A stretch of DNA of 9,758 bases from DASQDN01 sp035630195 (GCA_035630195.1 DASQLD010000371.1:1-9758); one strand, 5' to 3'; positions 1-7,577 are shown, numbered from the stretch's first letter. Notes: generated from the letters alone by a model not told the origin. Translations and numbers: made by a program.

Positions 1-540
1 TTAGCCAGGTGTCATCTTCGGGCAGCGATCTACGTACAAAAGCGAGCCAGCTTATGTCGTCAAAATGCATCAGGTTCCTTCCCTGGACTCAAGGGAACTT
101 CTATATATAAAGACAGATGGCGCCCGTACTTGATATAGGGCGGACGTTAAATTTTTAGCCCTGCTCTGGAACCGATTGCGATGAAGGGTGTGTCCTTTCA
201 GGCCATTGAAGAGCGCTGAAAAGTGCCGCTCCGGTCCGTTTGATGCGGTCCCTTACCAATCGTTGAGCAATCACTCGGCTCACGCCACACGATCAGACGA
301 TGAGATTCTTGTACTGTTCAAGTACCTTGGTGTATTCAAGCTGTTGGATCTTGAAGGCTACCGTGGCGTGGTGTGGCGTGACATTGCAGTCGAGGTGGTT
401 GGGGACCGAGTGAAGTACCCGGTCGCAACATCCGTGTTGTATCTGACTGTGGAGGTTGCCTATGGCGCACCCGCCTTGGAAGATTCGACATAGAGTTAGC
501 AGAGAGGATGGTGGCGAAGCGGACGAATTGCCTTAGCGAA
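1..540. other. Stretch without a supportable gene
   Basis: Nothing here can be confidently assigned. The first ~110-140 bases are open in plus frames 1 and 3 from the window edge, which could be the tail of a gene lying to the left, but the 35-45 residues resemble nothing I know. Plus frame 188-493 (101 codons) is open but has no clear Shine-Dalgarno, and its complementary codon-aligned minus frame (about 530 down to 292) is also open without a usable ATG, so neither is convincing. A small hairpin, TTCCCT (79-84) with AGGGAA (92-97), has no U-tract. Because a decayed transposase lies next to it, the stretch is most simply read as degraded mobile-element or intergenic DNA. Confidence 0.4.
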
Positions 541-804
541 AGCCCCAAAGGACTAAAAAGATCAACAAAACCAAGAGCCAGTAGTCGCCCAGCCGTCTCG
601 CGTCGCTTCACTTCCGAGCATAGTCAAGACCGAACTTCTCACACCATTGCCGGATCCTCTCATAGGAACACGATGATGCGGCGCTTGGCGTGGAGATCCT
701 CGACATCTCGGAATCACGCGGAGGCGACGGTAAGCCCAGACCGCATAGCTGATGATCTCGTGAGGAAAACGATAGCCGGAGTAAGGAGACCGATTACTCT
801 CCAT
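540..804 (-). pseudogene. Decayed IS6-family-like transposase, N-terminal part
   Basis: From the ATG at 804 the reading begins with SPYSGYRFPHEIISYAVWAY, which matches the N-terminus I know for IS6/IS240-type DDE transposases (an R-x-P-Y-x-G-x-R-F-P-x-E-I-I pattern and a helix-turn-helix). The frame then breaks near 713-716. The next frame continues the family pattern as RDVEDLHAKRRIIV, and after a second break near 667-669 it reads YERIRQWCEKFGLDYARK, the conserved region before the catalytic domain. A TGA and another frame change follow near 615-620. A short L-G-D-x-W is still visible in a further frame near 580, where the family normally has LGDTW-x-LDE, but no DDE residues can be found. 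The element is therefore inactive. It sits 57 bases beyond the stop of the methyltransferase gene. Terminal inverted repeats were not found, so the element's limits are unknown. The family assignment comes from remembered motif patterns, not a search. Confidence 0.72.
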
Positions 805-860
805 GGCCCAAGGGTTTCAGTTTTCGAACCGAAATTAGTAAAGCCTAAATCCCCAACGCG

Positions 861-1723
861 TCAACGTTTGTCGAAAATGATAATGTCCTGAACTCCAACC
901 CAACTGTCATGTGAACCAGACCATAGCCCAGGTAATATTGGGTGCGCGATGATCAGGCCCGAGTAGCGGCCCTTGCCTTCGAGCCACGATGATCTGAATG
1001 CTGTCATATCCTCTGGATTATCCGGCTGAGCAGTTGAGAAATCACGATCGTACTTGTCGGAGTAGTGGTCCAGATTGAAATACGGCAGATTGAAAGTGAA
1101 GGGGCGCACCTGGCCAGGCACATAGTAGTCGAGCAAAAAAAAGCTGAATACACAGCGGCCCCCCGGCCTCAGGACTCTCGTTGCCTCATTGAAGTAACGC
1201 TCCAAATTATCGGGAAGCATGTGGGTAAACACCGAGGCAGCGTAGATGAGGTCAAACGTTTCATCTTCATACGGGAATGTGAATTGAGACGCCTTAAGCT
1301 TTCCACCCGGATTGTAGGTGGTGTTGTGCACGTCCACATGGGCAAAGAAGAAATTCGGGAAGTGCGGAGAGAAGTGATTTTGCAGGAAGTCGATCTTGTA
1401 CTTGCAGATATCGAAACCGTAGTACTGGCCCCTCCGATAACAAGATAATCCCTCATTGAATAAGCGATTCTGCCAAGGCCACATCCGATCTCCAGAACCA
1501 TGCTGCTGTTCTTCAACCCACCGTAAAGCCGGAGCACCATGTGCCATTCGTTCGCCCAGGCAAACCAGTCTTCCAAAACGGTGATCTGCTCCCGCGGCAT
1601 TAATTCCGGGGGCGGCAGCAGATCCGGTCGAAAGGCGGCGTGTTTAGACCAGCCGTGCTGATCAAGGTCCCTCGCAGGTAGATCTAGTGCCTTTCGGCGG
1701 CCTGCCCTCAAGAAATCCAGCAT
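861..1723 (-). pseudogene. Class I SAM-dependent methyltransferase, frameshifted
   Basis: Two overlapping minus-strand frames together give one complete Rossmann-fold methyltransferase of about 287 residues. The first frame (from ATG at 1723, or possibly 1786) carries an amphipathic N-terminal region and motif I, VLEIGCGLGR (about residues 77-85), ending ...RDYLVIGG. The second frame, to the TGA at 861, resumes with GQYYGFDI (the acidic strand-beta2 motif), then TFDLIYAASVFTHM (motif II) and VLRPGG (motif III), and ends with a natural C-terminus. The join lies at a run of four G (1429-1432 on the minus strand); one more G would give a continuous Gly-Gly-Gly-Gln-Tyr-Tyr reading. Everything else is intact, so this is a recent mutation, a sequencing or assembly error, or, less likely, programmed slippage. 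It is the last gene of the minus-strand group, 98-161 bases after the beta-helix gene. Start choice is uncertain because neither ATG has a strong Shine-Dalgarno. The likely role is methylation of a sugar or polysaccharide end; the substrate cannot be read from the sequence. Confidence 0.82.
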
Positions 1724-1884
1724 TCCGCCAATTATAAAGCCTTGCGCACTTCCGCGCCGCCGCGCGAACGTGCTGGAACCTCTCATTCTGCCGGATCCGA
1801 GTTAGCGCTCGCCATGCGCACGCCAGCCTGCATGTTGCTCGATCTTTAGGATGAATCGACGATGCGACATTTTTTACGCGAATG

Positions 1885-3474
1885 TCACTGCTGAAGTTCG
1901 TGTGCTCCAATGTCAATCGCCCTTCCCGCGTTTCGAACAGGATTTCCGTAAAAATCGTGAGCCGGCCACGGCAAATCATAAATAGCCTGCGGATCCCGTC
2001 CGGCATTGTACGCAGGACTGCTCGCGCTTGAGATCTGGTAATTGCTACGTGTAGCCACACTCATTGGAGCGATAGTGCTCACTTCACCCATAGAACCTGC
2101 CGCACTCAACAATGGATTGCTTCCAATAATGTTTCCGGAGTTCGTGCACTTATTCCAGAGGACCGGCGCGGCGCCGGAGGCTGAATAGAACAGATTGTTG
2201 GCGAAAACTGTGTTGCTGGCATTGGATTTACAGTCAACCATCACTACCGCGCCAGACGACACATAGCAGATATTATTAAAGATCTTGCCACCAGAGAGCG
2301 GGCCGCCCGATGGTTGCAACGAATCACCGACAACAATGCAAGCCGCAGGGTATGTCCGATTAGATCCAGGGGACATGAACACGGTATTGTTGTGGATATA
2401 CCAATCCTGCAGCTGTGACGCGACCGTGCCGTTATTGTAGACGTAAATGCCCGCGCGAGTAGCTGTGCCACGAGCGTCGTTCTCGCTGATGTTAAATCTG
2501 ACGATAGCGTTCTGAGCTGCGCGTGTTCCGTTTGCCTGGCCGTCTATCAAATAGCCGGCGCCTTTGTTGTCATGGCTGTAGTTGTACTGGATTATGCACC
2601 GGATGCACCCTCCAGCAAGGTTGAATCCGTCAGCGTCGTTTCCGGAAGCGTTCGTCTGACCGGAAACTTCGTTATATTCAGCGATGATATCCGAGCCATT
2701 GTAGAGCATGATGCCGACCGAGCCCGCAGATTGATCGGCCAGGGCGCCGTTATTTTTGACTTTGTTATGGGTTATTCTGGCTCCGATTACACTTTGCGCC
2801 ACGATGCCGGTGCCCAGACTTGCCGGATCTGTAGCTCCGCCCGTTGCACGTCCCGTGTTGTCGTGAACGTAGTTTCGGACAATCGACACTTCGCGTAACG
2901 CGTCCAGGTCTTCGCCCCATATCATGATGCCCATTACGTTGCTGTGCAGATTGTTGTCCTGAATGGTAAGCCCGGTAAGTCCCGTCGCCGATGGCCAGCA
3001 AATCACGTTTATCGGGATCTTGAATCCAGTGATTTCCAGATCCTTAATGATGAGATTGTGATTACGGGTTGTGTTGGCCAGGAAAGCTACTCCACTGCCT
3101 GTCGACCACGTGCTGCCGGGACCGACGCACTTGAGATTGGCGATCACAACGCCATTGAGGTTCTCGAGGTTAATGCAGACACCATTAGTTATGCTTGTGG
3201 TGATCTTCGCAGGCGCGCCACCGTATGACGTTATTGTGATCGGTTTGCTTGCGGCGCCACCCCACTGATGCGTCGGCACATTGATCGGACCGCTAAAAGC
3301 GTCTCCAGACAGGAAAATTCTGTCACCTGCAAGGTACTTCTGGCTATTCATCTTCGAGATCGTTTGCCAGGGTGCTGTAATAGCGCCAGAACCACTAGTG
3401 TCATTGCCCGTCTTGCTGTTGAAATAATAATCGGCCCCGCTGCACACAGTCGTAAGAAGGCACAACGACATCAT
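1885..3474 (-). CDS. Secreted right-handed parallel beta-helix protein
   Basis: About 529 residues. After a short hydrophobic N-terminus (MMSLCLLTTVCSG) comes DYYFNSKTGNDTSGSG then APWQTISK, the usual opening of pectate-lyase-fold proteins (Y-V-x-x-x-G-x-D ... P-W-x-T-I). Many short beta-rungs follow, rich in N-x-I-x-x-N and I-x-x-N-x-V/I turns, such as LTIQDNNLHSNVMGI, VSIVRNYVHDN, ARITHNKVKNN, IIAEYNEVSG and CIIQYNYSHDN: a solenoid with an asparagine ladder. The C-terminus ends DIGAHELQQ, typical of these proteins. The family contains polysaccharide lyases, C5-epimerases and adhesins; catalytic residues cannot be assigned by eye, so activity is open. Placement in a glycosyltransferase locus suggests it processes or binds the exported polymer. 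The frame is also open to an ATG at 3672, but that start would bury the signal sequence after 66 residues and lies inside a hairpin. A TTG near 3525 would give a more normal signal peptide with basic residues (R62 and R66 in the long frame). No start has a good Shine-Dalgarno. Confidence 0.87.
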   Translation of the reverse strand: MMSLCLLTTVCSGADYYFNSKTGNDTSGSGAITAPWQTISKMNSQKYLAGDRIFLSGDAFSGPINVPTHQWGGAASKPITITSYGGAPAKITTSITNGVCINLENLNGVVIANLKCVGPGSTWSTGSGVAFLANTTRNHNLIIKDLEITGFKIPINVICWPSATGLTGLTIQDNNLHSNVMGIMIWGEDLDALREVSIVRNYVHDNTGRATGGATDPASLGTGIVAQSVIGARITHNKVKNNGALADQSAGSVGIMLYNGSDIIAEYNEVSGQTNASGNDADGFNLAGGCIRCIIQYNYSHDNKGAGYLIDGQANGTRAAQNAIVRFNISENDARGTATRAGIYVYNNGTVASQLQDWYIHNNTVFMSPGSNRTYPAACIVVGDSLQPSGGPLSGGKIFNNICYVSSGAVVMVDCKSNASNTVFANNLFYSASGAAPVLWNKCTNSGNIIGSNPLLSAAGSMGEVSTIAPMSVATRSNYQISSASSPAYNAGRDPQAIYDLPWPAHDFYGNPVRNAGRAIDIGAHELQQ

Positions 3475-3505
3475 TCGGACAAAGCCACGGGCTATGATCT
3501 GAGGT

Positions 3506-3517
3506 GTTCCGAAGAAC
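3506..3517 (-). promoter_or_regulatory. Third complementary leader segment (GTTCTTCGGAAC)
   Basis: On the minus strand this reads GTTCTTCGGAAC, itself a near-palindrome (GTTC...GAAC). Its first nine bases repeat the upstream arm of the leader stem-loop at 3720-3711 and are therefore complementary to that stem-loop's downstream arm (3670-3661). It lies about 31 bases before the chosen start codon, so pairing with the middle segment could change access to the start region. This is a sequence observation; the regulatory role is inference. Confidence 0.3.
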
Positions 3518-3660
3518 GACCACAACCCGCAACATGCCGGGGATATTTTGTCTGCATGTCGTACTCTGTTCGGTTCACTGCCTGGGAATGCGGCGCTTCG
3601 GGATACTCGGCCACTTTCCAAAACTGGAGACCGCACGGGCAGATGGTTATTCAAACAATA

Positions 3661-3720
3661 GTTCTTCGGCATACACTGCCGATCGTCAGTCGCAGTTTCG
3701 AGTCGGCTCCGCCGAAGAAC
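3661..3720 (-). promoter_or_regulatory. Leader stem-loop, 10-bp perfect arms
   Basis: GTTCTTCGGC (3661-3670) and GCCGAAGAAC (3711-3720) are a perfect 10-base inverted repeat with a 40-base spacer. Inside it a smaller pair, GCCGA (3678-3682) with TCGGC (3703-3707), would fold as a second stem, giving a two-tier hairpin of 60 nucleotides. It lies between the predicted promoter and the beta-helix coding region, so it would be in the transcript leader. No U-run follows, so it is not a simple intrinsic terminator. The alternative ATG at 3672 immediately adjoins the downstream arm and would be sequestered. Confidence 0.45.
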
Positions 3721-3850
3721 TTAGATTTAGATGGAAATGCGCTAAGGAGTCACTAAGATTGAAGATGCTGCTATCGAAATCGTATTAGGTAGGAAAAGGG
3801 AAGCTGCGCCACATGAATCGACAGAATAGCCGCCATGGAGTAACATTCGC

Positions 3851-3879
3851 ATTATCAAAGACCCCTAGTACCTGCTCAA
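3851..3879 (-). promoter_or_regulatory. Sigma-70-like promoter of the beta-helix gene
   Basis: On the minus strand TTGAGC (3879-3874) is followed after exactly 17 bases by GATAAT (3856-3851), giving five of six consensus matches at -10 and four of six at -35. Transcription would start near 3844. The -35 element coincides with the TCAAA part of one direct repeat and the spacer contains a CCTAGTAC core, so a protein bound to the repeats would meet RNA polymerase directly. Confidence 0.5.
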
Positions 3880-3953
3880 ACCCCACCTAGTACAGCGTCA
3901 AAAGCACCTAATTAATTTGCGAGCGCTTAAATGCTTAGATAAAGTACCTAATT
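3862..3953. repeat. Array of ~21-bp-phased direct repeats (operator-like)
   Basis: Two near-identical units, CCTAGTAC-N4-TCAAA, begin at 3864 and 3886. Related cores follow in the same orientation: CCTAATT at 3907, a weaker CTTAAAT at 3926 and CCTAATT at 3947. Start-to-start spacings are 22, 21, 19 and 21 bases, close to two turns of the DNA helix, so all cores would face the same side. The array covers the -35 region and about 75 bases upstream of the predicted promoter, the position expected for a cooperatively binding regulator. The two best copies are clear; the other three are increasingly degenerate. Confidence 0.5.
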
Positions 3954-3964
3954 TTATTTCTCAG

Positions 3965-4009
3965 CTGAGGTGATTGGGCGTGCAACGCCGGGGGGTGCGG
4001 TGACCTCAG
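3965..4009 (-). terminator. Weak hairpin at the end of the fusion gene
   Basis: CTGAGGT (3965-3971) pairs with ACCTCAG (4003-4009), the latter covering the stop codon of the long gene, and inside lies GGCGT-GCA-ACGCC (3977-3989), a tight 5-bp stem with a 3-base loop. On the minus strand the sequence beyond is A-rich, not U-rich, so this does not meet the usual criteria for an intrinsic terminator. It may slow the polymerase or protect the 3' end. Confidence 0.22.
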
Positions 4010-7000
4010 ACTGATCCGGCGGCGAGCTTTGCTGAGAAATCTTCGAAATCGTCCCACCCGGATATCTCGAGCCTAGGAAGCAGCAGCAAGCGATCTGTGA
4101 ACGTGCTCAATCTGTGGCTGACTGTGAATCCAAACTCATATCCGCAGGCGCCCGCCAGATGCGCTACCGCTTCGTCTACTTCGCCATACGGATAGGCGAG
4201 AGATTTAACGGCTGTTCCGAGGAGCTTTTCGAGCGCCAGTCTGGATTCCGCGCACTCGTGCACGACCTGCTCCGAGCTGACCGTTAGCAGAGAAGTGTGA
4301 GTATGTGTATGGCCACCGAATTCAATGCCGTCCGCGTTGAGTTCTTGAATCTGGCGGGAACTCAACAGGCGTGCAGGCGCATCGGTCCAGTCAGATGTTT
4401 GACCAATGCGGCCGGTTACGACAAAAACGGTAGCGGAAAACCTGTACTTGCGAAGGATGGGCCACGCGAACTCAAAGAAATCGCTATACCCGTCGTCAAA
4501 CGTTAGAAGTACAGCTTTGCCGGGTAATGCATGTCTAGTGTCCATTGCATAACGCCAATCTTCCACGCGTAGCGTGTAAGCGCCACTTTCGCTTAGCAAT
4601 CGCATCTGGTCATCGAAGGAGTCGGGCGTGACGGTGTACCGATTCCGCTCCCCGGCAGCCATCGGCGCGATGCGATGGTACATCAGAATAGGCAATCTTT
4701 CTGTATCGCCTGAGGACCGATCTTTCAGAGCGGCGCCACCATTCCAAAGAACACGGGCCGTAACTTTCGGCGGTAATTCACCCATTTCCGCGAACTGCGT
4801 CGATGGTTGTTCGTCGGGCTCTGCCGCACGACGCTGGAACAATTGCACTCGATACAGCGGCGTAAGGACTTGCTTCCGCAAGCTCAGTCCATCGGTGGCA
4901 CGGAAGGCATCTTCAATCGTCTTCGCGCCGAAGGTGTGCCCCCAGTCGCGGCCAGAACGATCAGGTTCATCCACCACCAGATTCGCGTGCGCAGTGAGGA
5001 AATAACCGTCATCGCATAAAGCGTCCGCAATCTTCCTCGCCACCTCCCGCAATATTGCGACATCTTCGAGGTAATACAGAACTTCGCTACAAACGATCAG
5101 GTCGAATGAACCGGCAATTGTATCCTCAACCAGGTTCAACCTACGAAAGGTGACGTTGCAACAACCAGCGCACGATTTCGCGGCGCGGCGCAAGGCAATC
5201 TCGGAGATGTCGGTCGCCAACAGCTCAGCGACTCGCGCGCAGAGCATCTTCGAAAAGTGGCCCTCAGCACACGCCAACTCCAATGCACGGCCGATGTTCA
5301 GACCGTCCAGGAGGGAGAGCGTCTGCTCATACTTCACCCGCTCAAAATCATTGGTGTATCCCCACGGATCCTCGGCACGCGCGAAGAATGCCTCGAAGTC
5401 GATGCGCGAAGTACGAGTCCTGCCATCCTGATGAACTCTATGAGCGGCCTGCGACCTGTCGTAGTGCGGGGGGTTGATGTGCGCCGGCAGTAACTCCGGA
5501 GAGTATTCGAGAATTGGATCGTTCCCATCACTGAGTGGGACATGACATTTCTCTCCATTTCGCCGCGCCAACTCGAGCAGTGGCCGGGCGGCGCTGGCAG
5601 GCAGCAGCGCACGGCGTGAGGAACTCAATCCCGTCGAAGTTGGCGATCGGCGGCCGATCAAAATTCTGCGATCGCCGGAGTGATCGTGGACACCACTCCG
5701 TTCAGAAGCTTGCACACGCGCGATCAACCGGTCCCGCAGGCTGCCCGGTGGACCCTCCCATCCGATGAGCAGTTCCCTTACGGCAACGCGACAGAGTTCC
5801 AGTCCTGCCCAGCGCGTTACAGCAGAAATCCAGTCACCTGCCAAGTGCAGTCCCTCGCTACCGATCGGCATGAAACCAAGCAAACTGCCGCCGAGCGTAA
5901 CCTCACTCAAACCGTCGGCCGGAGTTCCGACAGGCGGCAGGGGTCCGCCTATCTCACATTTGCTCCAGTGTTGCGCGACGCGTCTCGTGAAGCGCTGCAA
6001 CCAGCTTGTAGGCTTCTTCGTCAAGTGTGACGATTGTTCTTTGTAAAACTGAGAACCATCCCAGTCGTAGCAGCCCCACAACTCCTGCAGGAAGACGGTC
6101 CAGCCCACGTGATCGTGAAGCTCAGCACGCGCATCTGCCGCGGTGGAATGCCATGTGCCGAGGTGTAGTCGATCTCTGTGCACGGACGCTCGGCCATCCA
6201 AGACTTCGAAGTGCAGTCCCGAATAGACCGTCTCATTCAAGTACGCTCCCATAAGTTGCCAGCAGTACAGATTTGCGATTGCATCCTGTAGAACGGCACT
6301 GGAGACGCCGTCGCCAATCACCGGTAGACTGGCAGTTCCGATGAACTGTGAACGCCATGAGACGAAGCAATTCACGCGATCTACTCCTGGCGGGACCAGC
6401 ACGTCGGCTGAAGGCTTCGTTACATCAATAGGAAGTGCAAGGGTGCTACCGACGTGCAGCGACGCCCGCGGCCTCCCGCGCCGAAGAATGCGTTCATCGA
6501 GCGCCCGTGCGACGGACTGCGCCAATCCCTTGGAACAGAACCGTTCCGCCGCTGCGCTGAGAAAAGATACCACTGACGGTCGAACCGCCGGCCATGAACG
6601 CAGCATCTCTTCGTCGTCAATTCCGCTTCTGAGCACCAGTCCGTCCAACATTGCGCCAGCGATTGAATCTGCCGCAGGCGAAAGCTGCCTGCCGGACGGA
6701 ACGGCTTCGAGAACCCATTGCGCGTCCTTGTGCTGGGCCAGCAAACACGCAGCACACCAGCAGACGAAATGCACTTCGGCCGCAAACAAGGAATTAGAGT
6801 TGCGACCAGTTGCGTGCTTAGGGTGGGGATGCTGAACGCGCGGATCAACGTCGTGACCTCGCCGAATCGTCTTCAAGCCGGATCTGAGAAGGCCTGTCAC
6901 ATTGGACGAGTTCGAATTCGCATTGATTCGGTAGATCGCTGTTGCTTCTCGAACGTTTCCGAACTGCGTGCCCGCCCGTGCGATGCGCTGCCACAGGTCC

Positions 7001-7545
7001 CAGTCTTCCGCGTTACCTGCGAGAGTGCTTTCGAAACATCCGGCATCTACCACGACCGATCGCCGGACCAGGCAACTGTGCAACACAAATGCTGGTCGGA
7101 CTGCCAGAACGTCGAAAAGATCACCGACCGTTGGACCGAACTCTTCGCCGAAGAGTTTTCGACCGCCCCTGACGCGAACCCAGCCGCTGTGAACAGCCCC
7201 GACATGGGGGCGGGAAATCGCCGCACTAAGCAATAGTGCGAGATGGGTCGAGGCGATAGTGTCGTCGCCGTCCAGGAACAGGAGCCATTCGCCCCTCGCC
7301 ACGCCAATTCCGGTGTTGCGGGCTGCTTCGACTCCGGCATGATCCTGTGTGACAATCCGGCACCGCGGTTCAAGGCGAATAAATTGCTCAACCAATTCAA
7401 CTGTGTTATCCGTAGAGCCGTCATCAACTAACACAATCTCCCAGTCCTCAAACGACTGGGCTCGAACGCTTTCCACACTCTCTGCCAGCGTACGAGCCAT
7501 GTTGTACGTGGCGACGATTACGGAAACCGATGGACGACCCGTCAT
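4006..7545 (-). CDS. Trifunctional GT2 / NodS-like methyltransferase / NodB-like deacetylase
   Basis: 1179 residues. Residues 5-210 are a GT2 glycosyltransferase of GT-A fold: SVIVATYN, VDDGSTD (40-46), LDGDD (91-95, the metal-binding DxD) and AEDWDLW (179-185). Residues ~215-715 match no domain I recognise; they contain two copies of a small beta-module (about 387-425 and 543-583). Residues ~716-905 are a SAM-dependent methyltransferase of the NodS type: EDPWGY (725-730), ALELACAEGHF (motif I, 754-764) and FDLIVCSEVLYYL (814-826). Residues ~950-1165 are a carbohydrate esterase family 4 (NodB-like) deacetylase: LMYHRI, TFDDGY (1015-1020, catalytic base and metal aspartate), HTHTH (1079-1083, the metal-binding H-x3-H) and YPYG (1118-1121). 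In rhizobia separate NodB and NodS proteins deacetylate and N-methylate the terminal glucosamine, so this protein may glycosylate, deacetylate and methylate one substrate; that is inference. I recall database entries with this three-domain order, so the architecture is probably not unique. No signal peptide or membrane segment is visible, so the protein is likely cytoplasmic. The ATG lacks a clear Shine-Dalgarno. Confidence 0.93.
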   Translation of the reverse strand: MTGRPSVSVIVATYNMARTLAESVESVRAQSFEDWEIVLVDDGSTDNTVELVEQFIRLEPRCRIVTQDHAGVEAARNTGIGVARGEWLLFLDGDDTIASTHLALLLSAAISRPHVGAVHSGWVRVRGGRKLFGEEFGPTVGDLFDVLAVRPAFVLHSCLVRRSVVVDAGCFESTLAGNAEDWDLWQRIARAGTQFGNVREATAIYRINANSNSSNVTGLLRSGLKTIRRGHDVDPRVQHPHPKHATGRNSNSLFAAEVHFVCWCAACLLAQHKDAQWVLEAVPSGRQLSPAADSIAGAMLDGLVLRSGIDDEEMLRSWPAVRPSVVSFLSAAAERFCSKGLAQSVARALDERILRRGRPRASLHVGSTLALPIDVTKPSADVLVPPGVDRVNCFVSWRSQFIGTASLPVIGDGVSSAVLQDAIANLYCWQLMGAYLNETVYSGLHFEVLDGRASVHRDRLHLGTWHSTAADARAELHDHVGWTVFLQELWGCYDWDGSQFYKEQSSHLTKKPTSWLQRFTRRVAQHWSKCEIGGPLPPVGTPADGLSEVTLGGSLLGFMPIGSEGLHLAGDWISAVTRWAGLELCRVAVRELLIGWEGPPGSLRDRLIARVQASERSGVHDHSGDRRILIGRRSPTSTGLSSSRRALLPASAARPLLELARRNGEKCHVPLSDGNDPILEYSPELLPAHINPPHYDRSQAAHRVHQDGRTRTSRIDFEAFFARAEDPWGYTNDFERVKYEQTLSLLDGLNIGRALELACAEGHFSKMLCARVAELLATDISEIALRRAAKSCAGCCNVTFRRLNLVEDTIAGSFDLIVCSEVLYYLEDVAILREVARKIADALCDDGYFLTAHANLVVDEPDRSGRDWGHTFGAKTIEDAFRATDGLSLRKQVLTPLYRVQLFQRRAAEPDEQPSTQFAEMGELPPKVTARVLWNGGAALKDRSSGDTERLPILMYHRIAPMAAGERNRYTVTPDSFDDQMRLLSESGAYTLRVEDWRYAMDTRHALPGKAVLLTFDDGYSDFFEFAWPILRKYRFSATVFVVTGRIGQTSDWTDAPARLLSSRQIQELNADGIEFGGHTHTHTSLLTVSSEQVVHECAESRLALEKLLGTAVKSLAYPYGEVDEAVAHLAGACGYEFGFTVSHRLSTFTDRLLLLPRLEISGWDDFEDFSAKLAAGSV

Positions 7546-7571
7546 CTAGCGAGCCATTACGTGCATGCTCC

Positions 7572-7577
7572 ATTATA
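7572..7577 (-). promoter_or_regulatory. Possible -10 element of the fusion gene
   Basis: The minus strand reads TATAAT, a perfect -10 hexamer, 27 bases upstream of the ATG at 7545. No recognisable -35 hexamer lies at 16-18 bases spacing (CCAGCC at 17), so either an activator is needed or the match is chance. If real, the leader would be about 20 bases long. Confidence 0.28.

Larger units (their letters stand above)
3475..4005. promoter_or_regulatory. Long intergenic control region of the beta-helix gene
   Basis: No convincing gene occurs in this 531-base stretch; the open frames on the plus strand are low-complexity shadows. Reading toward the beta-helix gene it contains, in order, a weak hairpin at the end of the fusion gene, an A/T-rich block with phased repeats, a sigma-70-like promoter, about 370 bases of predicted untranslated leader, and a leader with three mutually complementary segments. 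If the ATG at 3672 were the true start, the leader would shrink to about 170 bases and one complementary segment would be coding. Confidence 0.5.

Noticed and set aside
1..138. Possible 3' end of a plus-strand gene entering from the left
   Set aside because: Three plus frames are partly open over a short distance but none gives a recognisable sequence, and frame 2 has a stop at position 2.
188..493. Plus-strand open frame of 101 codons
   Set aside because: No ribosome site, no recognisable family, and the opposite codon-aligned frame is equally open; not strong enough to call a gene.
508..891. Plus-strand open frame of 127 codons, rich in Ser, Arg and Lys
   Set aside because: It lies antisense to the transposase relic and its composition is that expected of a shadow frame.
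1866..1886. Hairpin GACATT/AATGTC at the stop of the beta-helix gene, considered as a terminator
   Set aside because: Only 6 bp, A/T-rich, 9-base loop and no U-tract on the minus-strand transcript.
1662..2060. Minus-strand frame of 132 codons across the beta-helix/methyltransferase junction
   Set aside because: It overlaps the recognisable C-terminus of the beta-helix protein and the N-terminus of the methyltransferase in another frame and has no family features.
3268..3756. Plus-strand frame of 162 codons opposite the beta-helix gene start and leader
   Set aside because: Most of it is antisense to the signal-peptide and first beta-rung region; no protein-like motifs or ribosome site.
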